15,419 nucleotides of DNA. Source: Methanothrix sp. (lineage in GTDB: Archaea; Halobacteriota; Methanosarcinia; Methanotrichales; Methanotrichaceae). This document shows, in pieces, positions 7,511 to 13,635 of the stretch (its first letter is position 1; each line of letters opens with the position of its first letter). The notes under the pieces were generated by a model. The model was not told the origin of the DNA and searched no databases. It worked only from the letters and a program-made list of their open reading frames with translations. Made by a program: the position numbers and the translations under genes. The stretch spans positions 1 to 15,419 of the forward strand of contig JAQTXY010000009.1 in assembly GCA_028688535.1 (NCBI GenBank), given 5' to 3'.

Positions 7511-7938
7511 CCTTGGTAGTGGCCACCGGCACCTTTGACCTTCTTCATCCCGGTCATGTCCTCTACCTGGAGCGCTCGCGAACTTTGGGCGACGAACTGG
7601 TGGTTATTGTCGCCAGGGACGTGAATGTGCGCCACAAGCCCAAACCCATACTGCCTGAGCAGCAGAGGCTGAGGATGATATCATCCCTCAAGGTCGTGGA
7701 CAGAGCTGTATTGGGCGAGGAGACGGATATCTTCCGCACGATAGAGCAGCTCAAACCGGATATAATCACACTGGGCTATGATCAGCATTTTGATAAAGCA
7801 GCTTTGCAGACTGAGCTGTTTCGTCGTGGCCTTCATCCCAGAATTGTGCGCATTGAGGAGCATGAGCCCTGCCCTCTTTGCAGCTCCAGTCGTATTGTAA
7901 CCAAGATCCTGGAACGTTTTCGGGGGCGGCGAATCTGA
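7507..7938 (+). CDS. ribL: FAD synthase (archaeal RibL-type FMN adenylyltransferase)
   Basis: RibL transfers AMP (or CMP) to FMN to make FAD in archaea. The 143-aa product starts with the nucleotidyltransferase pattern VVATGTFDLLHPGH (HxGH at about 14-17), has a conserved HKPKP after the RDVNVR strand, and ends in CPLCSSSRIVTKIL. The two Cys (about 122 and 125) are a hallmark of the archaeal RibL family, and SSSRI corresponds to the usual ISSTxxR motif. The start is TTG at 7507, overlapping the TGA of the JAMM gene (TTGA), with GGAGAGG about 7 nt upstream. It is the fourth gene of the pycA operon. Confidence 0.92.
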   Translation: MTLVVATGTFDLLHPGHVLYLERSRTLGDELVVIVARDVNVRHKPKPILPEQQRLRMISSLKVVDRAVLGEETDIFRTIEQLKPDIITLGYDQHFDKAALQTELFRRGLHPRIVRIEEHEPCPLCSSSRIVTKILERFRGRRI

Positions 7939-7957
7939 TCCCTGGGTGATGCCGTCA

Positions 7958-7967
7958 AGTACTTATA
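7958..7967 (+). promoter_or_regulatory. TATA-like box before coaD
   Basis: ACTTATACAG lies in the 52-nt gap between ribL and coaD, centred about 29 nt before the ATG at 7991. The distance fits a start of transcription at or next to that ATG, so coaD may have its own leaderless transcript besides read-through. Confidence 0.35.
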
Positions 7968-7990
7968 CAGTTCTCTCGTTAGCGGGCCTG

Positions 7991-8455
7991 ATGGCCAGAG
8001 TTGCAGTAGGAGGAACTTTCGATCCCATTCATGATGGGCATATCTCCTTGCTGAGGCGTGCCTATGAGCTGGGAGGAGATGGCGAGGTAGTAATTGGTCT
8101 TACCTCTGACGAGATGGCCAGAGAGAGCCGAACCCGCTTCGTGAGCGATTTTGAGGTACGGGCAAAGAATTTGCGGGCGGTCGTAAAGAGGTGCTTTGGC
8201 ATCGAGCATGCAAACATCATAAAGATCGATGATCAGTGTGGCTCATCCATTTATGATGATTTTGATTTTATTGTTGTCTCTCCGGAGACCCTGCCCATGG
8301 CTGAGAAGATCAATCGGCTGAGGGCAAAGAAGAACATGAAGGGTCTCCAGATATCTGTGGTTGAGTATCAGCTGGCTCAGGATCTTGTGCGCATCAGCTC
8401 CACCCGGATCTATGAAGGAAAGATTGACAAGCATGGCAAGGTTCTGAATGGCTGA
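7991..8455 (+). CDS. coaD: Phosphopantetheine adenylyltransferase (archaeal type)
   Basis: The enzyme converts 4'-phosphopantetheine and ATP to dephospho-CoA, the penultimate step of CoA synthesis. The 154-aa product starts MARVAVGGTFDPIHDGH, with HxGH at about 14-17, and ends with the ISSTRIYEGKIDKHGK segment (second nucleotidyltransferase signature near 135-140). Archaeal members diverge from bacterial CoaD but keep this pattern. In-frame starts at 7946 (GTG) and 7949 (ATG) would add 14-15 residues not expected in the family, and a TATA-like box falls inside that stretch, so 7991 is preferred. It lies next to ribL, another HxGH nucleotidyltransferase, so two related cofactor adenylyltransferases sit side by side. 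Confidence 0.9.
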   Translation: MARVAVGGTFDPIHDGHISLLRRAYELGGDGEVVIGLTSDEMARESRTRFVSDFEVRAKNLRAVVKRCFGIEHANIIKIDDQCGSSIYDDFDFIVVSPETLPMAEKINRLRAKKNMKGLQISVVEYQLAQDLVRISSTRIYEGKIDKHGKVLNG

Positions 8456-8588
8456 TTATTGAATGGTTTTGCATTGAACTGATTGTCTATTCTATTGCAA
8501 TAAAAATTCGAGAGTATTCTTCATTCATTAGTCATGTTTTTTACAGCTACTACTTGTGGTTCTGAATCTATTCGACCTGTACCATAGT

Positions 8589-8603
8589 AAAGTTTATTTA
8601 GAT
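8589..8603 (+). promoter_or_regulatory. Probable TATA box of the dipeptidase gene
   Basis: In the 193-nt gap after coaD, GTTTATTTAG (8592-8601) would start transcription near 8623. AAGGTG at 8634-8639 lies 9 nt before the ATG at 8649 and serves as a ribosome-binding site. The rest of this gap is A/T-rich and shows nothing else I can name. Confidence 0.45.
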
Positions 8604-8648
8604 GTCTTTAAACCTGCATAATTGTATTGTATTAAGGTGTGATGTACT

Positions 8649-10235
8649 ATGCCAAATACAGATGACTATTTCGGGCCTAAAGCGGTCAACGACCACTTCA
8701 TGAAGATAACAACACTAAAACATCCCTCTCGTGATGAAGCCCATCCGGAAGATGGCAATGAAGATGAAGTGCGGGAATATGTGGCTGAATGCGCCAACAA
8801 AATTGATAATATCGAGAAGCCCATTTTTTACGAACCTGATGCAACGGATGCCGGTAAGCGGGTTATCGTCGTTCGTAGGCCGGGATCTGGGAAATATTCC
8901 GATGCTCCATACATCACCCTTCAGGCGCACATGGATATGGTATGTTTCCCCAAGAATGATATATTCCCCTTAAAGGTTTTTGACTACGATATCAACGGCG
9001 AGAAATGGATAAAGGCTGGAGAAAAGGATAGCATCAGCGATCCAAAGAAGGGCACGACTCTAGGGGCGGACGATGGCATCGGCGTGGCAACAGCCCTGGC
9101 ACTCCTGGAGGATGAAACGCTAAAAGAGTACCCTCTGGAGTGCTTCTTTACCGTCCAGGAAGAAAATGACATGGGTGGAGCTGAGCACTTCGATAAGAAT
9201 CTTCTCAAAGGCCGGAAATATATCAATCTTGATGCTGAGAATGAAGCGACTATATTCTATGGGTGCGCAGGCGGCTGTGATGTCTCATTCGAAGGAACCG
9301 TTGAGCGGTCGGATATGGAGGATGATTTTGTCGCTCTGAAGGTCTCGATTTCGGGCCTTCGTGGCGGGCATTCGGGCGTCAACATCAACAATGGTAGGCT
9401 CAATGCCATTAAAGGTATAACTGAAATCCTCATCAATCTCAATGAGAGAATCACTAACCGAGATGTTGGAGAGATCTCTGGTTATGACATGCGCCTTATT
9501 TCGATGCAAAGAGATGAGCAGATTAAGATGAATTCCATCCCCAGCAGCGCTAGCGCGGTGGTTGCCATCTCGATGGATAAAAAGGAGAGTTTTGAGAATA
9601 ATTTTGCTGCTCAATGCAATGCATTAAAAGCACTTTATCAGCCAGAGGAGGATAAATTCAGCTGGCAGGTCAGCTGGCTGGGAGATGTGCAGGAAAAGCC
9701 ACTGAGCAAGATCTCGACTGATGCGCTTCTTTGCCTGCTGTGCCGGATACCTCATGGCGTCATCCGAATGATACCGCAAAAGGATAACGTCAACTTGGTC
9801 GAGACATCGAGCAACCTGGCTGGAATTGAGATCGGCAATGACACTGTTGCCATCAAAGGGTCAAACCGCAGCGCCAATGATGCTAATATGAAGGCTCTCA
9901 AGAATGTCCAAATAAACATAGGCAATTTCTTCGATTATTCAGTGAAATATACCGATGGATACCCATCCTGGCAGCCGAACGAAAAATCCGAGCTGCTTGC
10001 AATAGCCAAAGATGTTTACAGGAGCAAATATCCTGAATATAGCGCCACTGTGATTCATGCCGGTCTGGAATGCAGCCAGGTGGTTGCCAAGTACGGCAGC
10101 GACATAGATTGCATCTCCATCGGTCCCACCATAGTCGATCCCCACTCGGGTGGCGAACGTCTCAAGGCATCAACTGTGGAACAATTCTATGATGCTGTGA
10201 CGCAAATAATTCAAAGAATTTTCGAAAAGGAGTAG
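8649..10235 (+). CDS. pepD: Aminoacyl-histidine dipeptidase, peptidase family M20 (PepD type)
   Basis: A 528-aa di-zinc dipeptidase that would hydrolyse Xaa-His and other dipeptides in the cytosol. The active-site set of the PepD subfamily is visible: LQAHMDMV (His94, Asp96), TLGADDGIG (bridging Asp141), TVQEENDMGG (general base Glu171 and ligand Glu172), NLDAENE (Asp195), the lid motif GLRGGHSGVNI, then HAGLECS and a final His in VDPHSGGER. The length is slightly above the usual 480-490 because of extra N-terminal residues (HPSRDEAHPEDGNEDE). It has its own promoter and Shine-Dalgarno sequence and no operon partner. PepD-type enzymes are mostly bacterial, so acquisition by transfer is possible. 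PepD is a family-level name; substrate preference is not known. Confidence 0.9.
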   Translation: MPNTDDYFGPKAVNDHFMKITTLKHPSRDEAHPEDGNEDEVREYVAECANKIDNIEKPIFYEPDATDAGKRVIVVRRPGSGKYSDAPYITLQAHMDMVCFPKNDIFPLKVFDYDINGEKWIKAGEKDSISDPKKGTTLGADDGIGVATALALLEDETLKEYPLECFFTVQEENDMGGAEHFDKNLLKGRKYINLDAENEATIFYGCAGGCDVSFEGTVERSDMEDDFVALKVSISGLRGGHSGVNINNGRLNAIKGITEILINLNERITNRDVGEISGYDMRLISMQRDEQIKMNSIPSSASAVVAISMDKKESFENNFAAQCNALKALYQPEEDKFSWQVSWLGDVQEKPLSKISTDALLCLLCRIPHGVIRMIPQKDNVNLVETSSNLAGIEIGNDTVAIKGSNRSANDANMKALKNVQINIGNFFDYSVKYTDGYPSWQPNEKSELLAIAKDVYRSKYPEYSATVIHAGLECSQVVAKYGSDIDCISIGPTIVDPHSGGERLKASTVEQFYDAVTQIIQRIFEKE

Positions 10236-10420
10236 AGTAGCCTAGGGAAATAGCAGAGGTGTGAGGTCCAACTCAGGCGAAGGACGTAGCAAGCCATGAA
10301 AATCCATTGCTCACTGAGAGTTGAGGTGGCAGCGGCGGCCAAGGAAAAAGCCAAGTTGGCAAGGCTTTAGCCCTCGATTCAAATCGTCTACTTTGGTCAT
10401 GGGCTCATAGCCTGTTTACC

Positions 10421-10455
10421 ATCCCCGGCGTGTAGCCACAAAGCCGCGCCGGGAT
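10421..10455. repeat. GC-rich hairpin
   Basis: ATCCC(C)GGCG at 10421-10430 pairs with CGCCGGGAT at 10447-10455, giving nine pairs with one bulged C and a 16-nt loop. No T-run follows on either strand, so it does not look like a simple terminator. Confidence 0.5.
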
Positions 10456-10559
10456 TGCTTTCCTACATAATGGGGTGCTGCATGGCGGAAACCATTGCCT
10501 TGGCCGTGGAAAAAGGCATAGAAGAGCAAATGAGTGTTCAAGAAAAGATAGAGTAAAGC

Positions 10560-10580
10560 GAGAGCCCTTGCGAGGCTCTC
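10560..10580. terminator. Possible hairpin downstream of the tRNA-Tyr/tRNA-Asp unit
   Basis: GAGAGCC at 10560-10566 pairs perfectly with GGCTCTC at 10574-10580 around a seven-nt loop. It starts about 19 nt after the 3' end of tRNA-Asp on the minus strand, where a terminator would be expected. On the minus strand the hairpin is followed by GCTTTACTCTATCTTTTC, which is pyrimidine-rich but lacks a clean T-run, so this role is tentative. Confidence 0.35.
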
Positions 10581-10598
10581 TCCGTTTCTGTAAATCAA

Positions 10599-10671
10599 CG
10601 CCCGGACCGGGATTCGAACCCGGGTCGAAAGCTCGACAGGCTTTCATGATGGGCCACTACACCATCCGGAC
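10599..10671 (-). tRNA. tRNA-Asp(GTC)
   Basis: The minus strand folds into a full cloverleaf of 73 nt. The acceptor GTCCGGA pairs with TCCGGGC (one G-T pair). The anticodon stem AAAGC/GCTTT holds the loop CTGTCGA, so the anticodon is GTC. The T-arm is CCGGG-TTCGAAT-CCCGG. The discriminator is G, as expected for tRNA-Asp. CCA is not encoded. It lies 10 nt downstream of tRNA-Tyr on the same strand, so they probably share one precursor. Confidence 0.95.
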
Positions 10672-10681
10672 AGTTTTCAGA

Positions 10682-10789
10682 TCCCGCCTCCCAGATTCGA
10701 ACCGGGGACATCGCGGTGACTGCGCGTAGCACCTCTACGGTGCGAGACATACTACAGCCGCGCACTCTACCAGGCTGAGTTAAGGCGGG
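10682..10789 (-). tRNA. tRNA-Tyr(GTA) with a 34-nt intron
   Basis: The minus strand gives the acceptor CCCGCCT/AGGCGGG, the D-stem ACTC/GAGT, the anticodon stem CGCGG/CCGCG, and the T-arm CCCGG-TTCGAAT-CTGGG. The discriminator is A. The anticodon loop starts CTGTAG, so the anticodon is GTA (Tyr). The loop is interrupted after position 37 by an intron at 10718-10751. The exons total 74 nt. Splicing would be by the archaeal tRNA endonuclease. CCA is not encoded. Confidence 0.95.
10718..10751 (-). other. Intron of tRNA-Tyr at position 37/38
   Basis: The 34-nt insert lies between G37 and A38 of the anticodon loop, the canonical archaeal position. It contains its own hairpin, GCACC-GTAGA-GGTGC, and its 3' end (CAGTC) can pair with GGCTG of the anticodon region. 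That pairing is the type of helix expected in a bulge-helix-bulge splice site. The exact bulges were not modelled. Confidence 0.85.
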
Positions 10790-10814
10790 CCTCTCGCTAC
10801 CAGGTTATTCCTTG

Positions 10815-10822
10815 TACTTAAG
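10815..10822 (-). promoter_or_regulatory. TATA-like box of the tRNA-Tyr/tRNA-Asp unit
   Basis: The minus strand reads CTTAAGTA, 26-33 nt before the 5' end of tRNA-Tyr at 10789. The distance places the transcription start at or just before the mature 5' end. Confidence 0.45.
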
Positions 10823-10875
10823 CCCTTCGAGCCTAACATCCGCAAGACGTATTTTTGCCGGGGAGGGAGGATGGC

Positions 10876-10888
10876 AAAATATAATTAT
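10876..10888 (+). promoter_or_regulatory. TATA box of the phosphoesterase-alkyltransferase pair
   Basis: AAAATATAATTAT is a strong match to the archaeal TATA element. Transcription would begin near 10908, only a few nt before the ATG at 10913 and downstream of the earlier in-frame ATG at 10871. It therefore supports 10913 as the true start, with a leaderless or nearly leaderless message. Confidence 0.55.
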
Positions 10889-10912
10889 GGGATGCGATTT
10901 TGCCAGTGTTTT

Positions 10913-11443
10913 ATGCTCATAGGAATTATGTCCGATGCCCATGATAGTATTCAGGGCGTCAAGGATGCTCTGCGGGTTTTTTCTCAAAAGAAAGTGGATC
11001 TGGTGCTCTTTGCCGGTGACATGATCGGCTCGGGCAACTGCTACACCTTCGAAGGCTTTGGCATTCCCCTCAAGATGGTCTACGGAAACAACGATGGCGA
11101 TCGCGTCGGCCTGGCTCGCGAGTTCGCCCGCGTGGGCGGCGAGTACCTGGGCGACTTTGGGGAGATCAAGGCGGATGGTTTGAAGATCGCCCTCATGCAC
11201 GGCACCGAGGAGCCGCTCGTAAAGGCCGTAGTAGCCTCTCAGCTCTACGATGTCGTGGTCCGCGGGCATAACCATCGTTTTGAAGTAACAAGGCAAGGGA
11301 AGACACTCCTGGTCAATCCCGGAGAGATCTGGGGTCACTTCACCGGCCTCTCTAGCATTGCCATATTGGATACCGCCCGCCTGACTGTGGAGATGATCGA
11401 ACTGGGTCGCTTCAAGACCTTCCGCGAGATCATCAAAGGATGA
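10913..11443 (+). CDS. Metallophosphoesterase (MJ0936/YfcE-type phosphodiesterase)
   Basis: A 176-aa two-metal phosphoesterase. All ligand motifs of the calcineurin-like family are present and evenly spaced: DAH (Asp8, His10), GD (Asp36), GNND (Asn59/60), H in MHGTE (His96), and GHNH (His119, His121). Small archaeal enzymes of this type hydrolyse phosphodiesters in vitro; the natural substrate is unknown. The 10871 ATG would add 14 residues outside the family pattern. It follows GGGAGGGAGG, but the TATA box lies after it, so 10913 is chosen. The stop codon overlaps the next ATG (ATGA), so the alkyltransferase gene is probably coupled. Divergent from the tRNA unit. Confidence 0.9.
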   Translation: MLIGIMSDAHDSIQGVKDALRVFSQKKVDLVLFAGDMIGSGNCYTFEGFGIPLKMVYGNNDGDRVGLAREFARVGGEYLGDFGEIKADGLKIALMHGTEEPLVKAVVASQLYDVVVRGHNHRFEVTRQGKTLLVNPGEIWGHFTGLSSIAILDTARLTVEMIELGRFKTFREIIKG

Positions 11444-11895
11444 GTTCGATGACGTCCGGTGCCTTCGTTTTGCCTCTGGGCTGCAGTCTTCTGGTAGAAC
11501 AGCAGGGAGAGATGGTAACGAGGATCTACTTTTCCCAGGAATTGCCCTCCGAGCCCTCCTGGCTGGCAGAGGAGATCGCTGCCTACCTGGAAGGGAGCGC
11601 GCCCTGCCCCAGGGCAGAGCTGGACACGTCGAAATGTTCCGATTTTCAGAAGCAGATCTATTTGCAGGTGCAGGCGATACCGCGCGGCGAGACGGCGACC
11701 TACGGCCAGGTAGCTCTGCGCGCAGGTAGGCTCGGGGCGGCACGGGCCGTGGGCCGGGCCATGGCCGCGAATCCTTTTGCCATTCTCGTGCCCTGCCACC
11801 GGGTGGTCGCCAAGAAGGACTTGGGCGGATATGCCTGGGGCAGGGAGATGAAGGAGAAACTGCTTCGTCTGGAGAGTGGATCATGTGTGCAATAG
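11440..11895 (+). CDS. ogt: Methylated-DNA--protein-cysteine methyltransferase (O6-alkylguanine repair)
   Basis: The protein removes alkyl groups from O6 of guanine by transferring them to its own cysteine in a single-use reaction. The 151-aa product has the helix-turn-helix region GETATYGQVALRAG (about 83-96), ARAVGRAMAANPF (about 101-113), the active site PCHRVV (Cys119), and the C-terminal LGGYAWGREMKEKLLRLE. The N-terminal domain is short. The start ATG overlaps the phosphoesterase stop by four nt; a second ATG three codons later (11449) is an alternative. Only the C-terminal catalytic motifs were used for identification; whether it prefers free DNA or other alkyl bases is not visible. 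Confidence 0.95.
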   Translation: MSSMTSGAFVLPLGCSLLVEQQGEMVTRIYFSQELPSEPSWLAEEIAAYLEGSAPCPRAELDTSKCSDFQKQIYLQVQAIPRGETATYGQVALRAGRLGAARAVGRAMAANPFAILVPCHRVVAKKDLGGYAWGREMKEKLLRLESGSCVQ

Positions 11896-12072
11896 TCCGT
11901 GAGTGGTGGGACGGTAACCCAACTTTGCATCAAAAATCTGTCCGTCCACTTGGCGCCCTCTTCCTCAACCAAGCCACGGCACAGCCGCACCAGGCCGCCG
12001 CCCACACACTCGCGCGGGTGGGGCCTGTCCGTGGACTTCGTTTAAAACAGGTTATACCAAGAATGAAAGATA

Positions 12073-12088
12073 CATTTTTTAAAAAGAA
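12073..12088. terminator. Bidirectional T/A-tract terminator between convergent genes
   Basis: T6 (12075-12080) followed by A5 (12081-12085) gives a T-run on both strands. It lies 180 nt after ogt and about 20 nt beyond the stop of the exported-protein gene that converges from the right. Archaeal RNA polymerase terminates at such T-runs without a hairpin. The rest of the 212-nt gap contains a weak GC-rich pairing (GCCCAC/GTGGGGC near 12000-12030) and no gene. Confidence 0.45.
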
Positions 12089-12107
12089 GTGATAGAAATC
12101 TTGCGGC

Positions 12108-12545
12108 TCAGACTCCCCCAAGGAAATCTGCACCCTGGGCCTTTCCTTGTTCTGACGTCGCATATTTTTCTATTGCCACGTCCGACATGAGGTTGACATC
12201 GTTTGTAGTATATTTCGCCCCGTCACCACCTACCTCATGGGTTATGCCCTTGCTTGTTGTATTGTTTCCGGCAGCGATATAGGGCTTTTGCAGATTGACT
12301 GGTACAGTCATCTTTGCCATGAGCAAAGTAGTGTCATTTCCAAGGTTCTTGATGACCCATGCATTCCACTTATCGACCAGGGCATTGAAGGCAGGGACAT
12401 CTTGACCCTGGATGGCTTTGTCGTATGCCTGACCGAGTTGGAAGGACAGACGCACGCCATCTACTGTGGCTTGTTGTTCTGGGGCATACGCAGCAGCTAG
12501 AGAAACGGCTGCGAATAGGCTTACGAGAATTATTATTATCTTCAT
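12108..12545 (-). CDS. Small exported protein of unknown function
   Basis: A 145-aa protein starting MKIIIILVSLFAAVSLAAAYAPEQ, a clear signal peptide with likely cleavage near residues 18-20. The mature part (about 125 aa) is polar, with several Asn-X-Thr/Ser sites (NDT, NNT, NTT) typical of archaeal surface or secreted proteins, and no Cys or membrane anchor. A central part (WNAWVIKNLGNDTTLLMAKMTVPVNLQKPYIAAG) looks beta-rich. No Shine-Dalgarno sequence precedes the ATG; an A/T-rich box (GTTAATAATC on the minus strand, 12565-12577) lies about 26 nt upstream, as in other leaderless genes here. I do not recognise a family. It is transcribed alone and converges on ogt. Confidence 0.8.
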   Translation of the reverse strand: MKIIIILVSLFAAVSLAAAYAPEQQATVDGVRLSFQLGQAYDKAIQGQDVPAFNALVDKWNAWVIKNLGNDTTLLMAKMTVPVNLQKPYIAAGNNTTSKGITHEVGGDGAKYTTNDVNLMSDVAIEKYATSEQGKAQGADFLGGV

Positions 12546-12563
12546 GCTAATGACTTTGCTATC

Positions 12564-12578
12564 GAGATTATTAACACC
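12564..12578 (-). promoter_or_regulatory. TATA-like box of the exported-protein gene
   Basis: The minus strand reads GGTGTTAATAATCTC here, centred about 26 nt before the ATG at 12545, which lacks a Shine-Dalgarno sequence. The position suits a leaderless message. Confidence 0.4.
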
Positions 12579-12625
12579 TCTGGTAGAGCAAGAGGAAAGT
12601 CAAATAATAGGAGGTCATTTGAGCC

Positions 12626-13627
12626 TCACGCTTTCTCAGCCGATTGATTAGCATGGCTGAGATTTATGGTCAATTCGCCGATGTTCATGATGTAATCAAG
12701 CATGCGCTCCAGACTGCTGGCCAGGACCAGTCGAACCACCATCTCAGATTTTTCCTTGTGGTCCGTGGAATTGGCTATTTTCTGGGCATCCTTTTGAATC
12801 TCCTTGATCCTGTCGATTAGTTCATTGGCCTTGTTGGAGTTGGTCTGCAGCAAATAGGATATCGAATCGTCAAGCAGGCCGCAGAGCAATGACTCCATGC
12901 TGGAAAGCTCCTCTTTCAAGTCCTCTGGCAGATGGTAGTCTCTCTGAATGGCGATCTCAGCAATGCGATGGGCATGGTCAGCTATGCGCTCCAGGTTGGA
13001 TGACGCCTGCATATAATTGAAGGCGGTGATGGGATTGAGCGTCTCTTGCTTCACAGAACCCGATCTCAGGATCTCGGTGAACTGGCGGGCGATGAGAAGG
13101 TTGAGCCGGTCCACATCATTGTCCCTCTGAATCACATCCGCCGCCAGCTCCTCGTTATTATTTAAGAGGCTGGAGAGCGAATCGGAGATCATAGATTTCA
13201 CTACGGTTCTGATTCGCTTCAGGGCCCTCTCGGACTGAAGTTCTTCGGAGCTTAATAGATCCTGAATAACCACCTTGTTAATGGTCTCCTCCAAAATCTC
13301 GGGGCCGATGAGTTTGTTGACGATTTGGTGCAGGTCTTTTTTCTGCACAGAGGACATGTGGCCTGATGTAGCCTCAATGGTTCTATAGCCGCCCACGTAG
13401 CATCCGATGATATCTCTTACCAGATGTTCTCCCATTTTGTCGCCGATATCGAGGCGCACTCGCATGTCGCGCTCCGAGCGATCTGTGGACAATGTGAGGG
13501 CTCCATTATCACCCTGATTGATGTAAATTATGGAACCGGCGGAAATGCCGTTCTTGGTCGCCCAGCTTTTGGGAAGTGAAACAATAAATGTCGACTTGCC
13601 GGTTCGCTGCACCTTTCGTGTGTCCAT
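12626..13627 (-). CDS. PhoU-domain phosphate regulator with N-terminal AbrB/SpoVT domain
   Basis: A 333-aa fusion. Residues about 1-48 (TRKVQRTGKSTFIVSLPKSWA..NGISAGSIIYI) form a swapped-hairpin AbrB/SpoVT-type DNA-binding domain. The rest is the PhoU metal-binding helical region, with ASSNLERIADHAHRIAEIA (a PhoU ERxxDH-type motif) and SSLERMLDYIMNIGELTI near the C-terminus. PhoU proteins restrain Pst phosphate uptake and signal phosphate status; the AbrB domain suggests that this copy controls transcription directly. Archaeal AbrB-PhoU fusions are a known type. It is the last gene of the pstB-phoU operon and starts 8 nt after the phoU stop, with AGGG about 8 nt before its ATG. Confidence 0.88.
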   Translation of the reverse strand: MDTRKVQRTGKSTFIVSLPKSWATKNGISAGSIIYINQGDNGALTLSTDRSERDMRVRLDIGDKMGEHLVRDIIGCYVGGYRTIEATSGHMSSVQKKDLHQIVNKLIGPEILEETINKVVIQDLLSSEELQSERALKRIRTVVKSMISDSLSSLLNNNEELAADVIQRDNDVDRLNLLIARQFTEILRSGSVKQETLNPITAFNYMQASSNLERIADHAHRIAEIAIQRDYHLPEDLKEELSSMESLLCGLLDDSISYLLQTNSNKANELIDRIKEIQKDAQKIANSTDHKEKSEMVVRLVLASSLERMLDYIMNIGELTINLSHANQSAEKA

Positions 13628-13635
13628 AAATAGCC

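Larger units (their letters stand above)
10236..10598. other. Gene-poor stretch with several inverted repeats, no recognised gene
   Basis: This 363-nt stretch between the dipeptidase and the tRNAs holds no convincing gene. On the plus strand it contains nested pairings: CAACTCAG (10269-10276) with CTGAG-AG-TTG (10314-10323), enclosing AGCAA/TTGCT (10288-10292, 10307-10311); AAAGCC/GGCTTT (10347-10352, 10363-10368); and AGCCC/GGGCT (10369-10373, 10401-10405) enclosing CGAT-TCAA-ATCG (10375-10386). These could be folds of an RNA. A 28-codon ORF (10470-10556, ATG to TAA, ending GIEEQMSVQEKIE) may be a remnant; I have no support that it is expressed. No tRNA, SRP RNA or RNase P signature was recognised. 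Confidence 0.4.

Noticed and set aside
7946-7990. Earlier GTG/ATG starts of coaD
   Set aside because: They add residues outside the family and contain the TATA-like box.
10372-10395. T-arm-like sequence (CGATTCAAATCG) suggesting a tRNA fragment
   Set aside because: No matching acceptor, D-arm or anticodon stem could be drawn around it.
10405-10647. Minus-strand 80-codon frame over the tRNA-Asp gene
   Set aside because: It overlaps the tRNA-Asp gene and shows no recognisable protein.
10871-10912. Earlier ATG of the phosphoesterase preceded by GGGAGGGAGG
   Set aside because: The strong TATA box lies after it, and the family starts with MxIGIxSDxH. The purine-rich run is probably chance; not fully excluded.
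10805-11884. Minus-strand 359-codon frame opposite the phosphoesterase and ogt genes
   Set aside because: It is the antisense shadow of two genes with complete catalytic motifs. Its product is rich in Arg, Pro and Ser as expected of a shadow.
10885-11884. CRISPR array or insertion sequence
   Set aside because: No regularly spaced direct repeats with unique spacers, and no transposase frame with terminal inverted repeats, was found here or anywhere else in the window.
11883-12092. Plus-strand 69-codon frame after ogt
   Set aside because: It overlaps the end of ogt, lacks a ribosome site and ends in the T/A tract that looks like a terminator.
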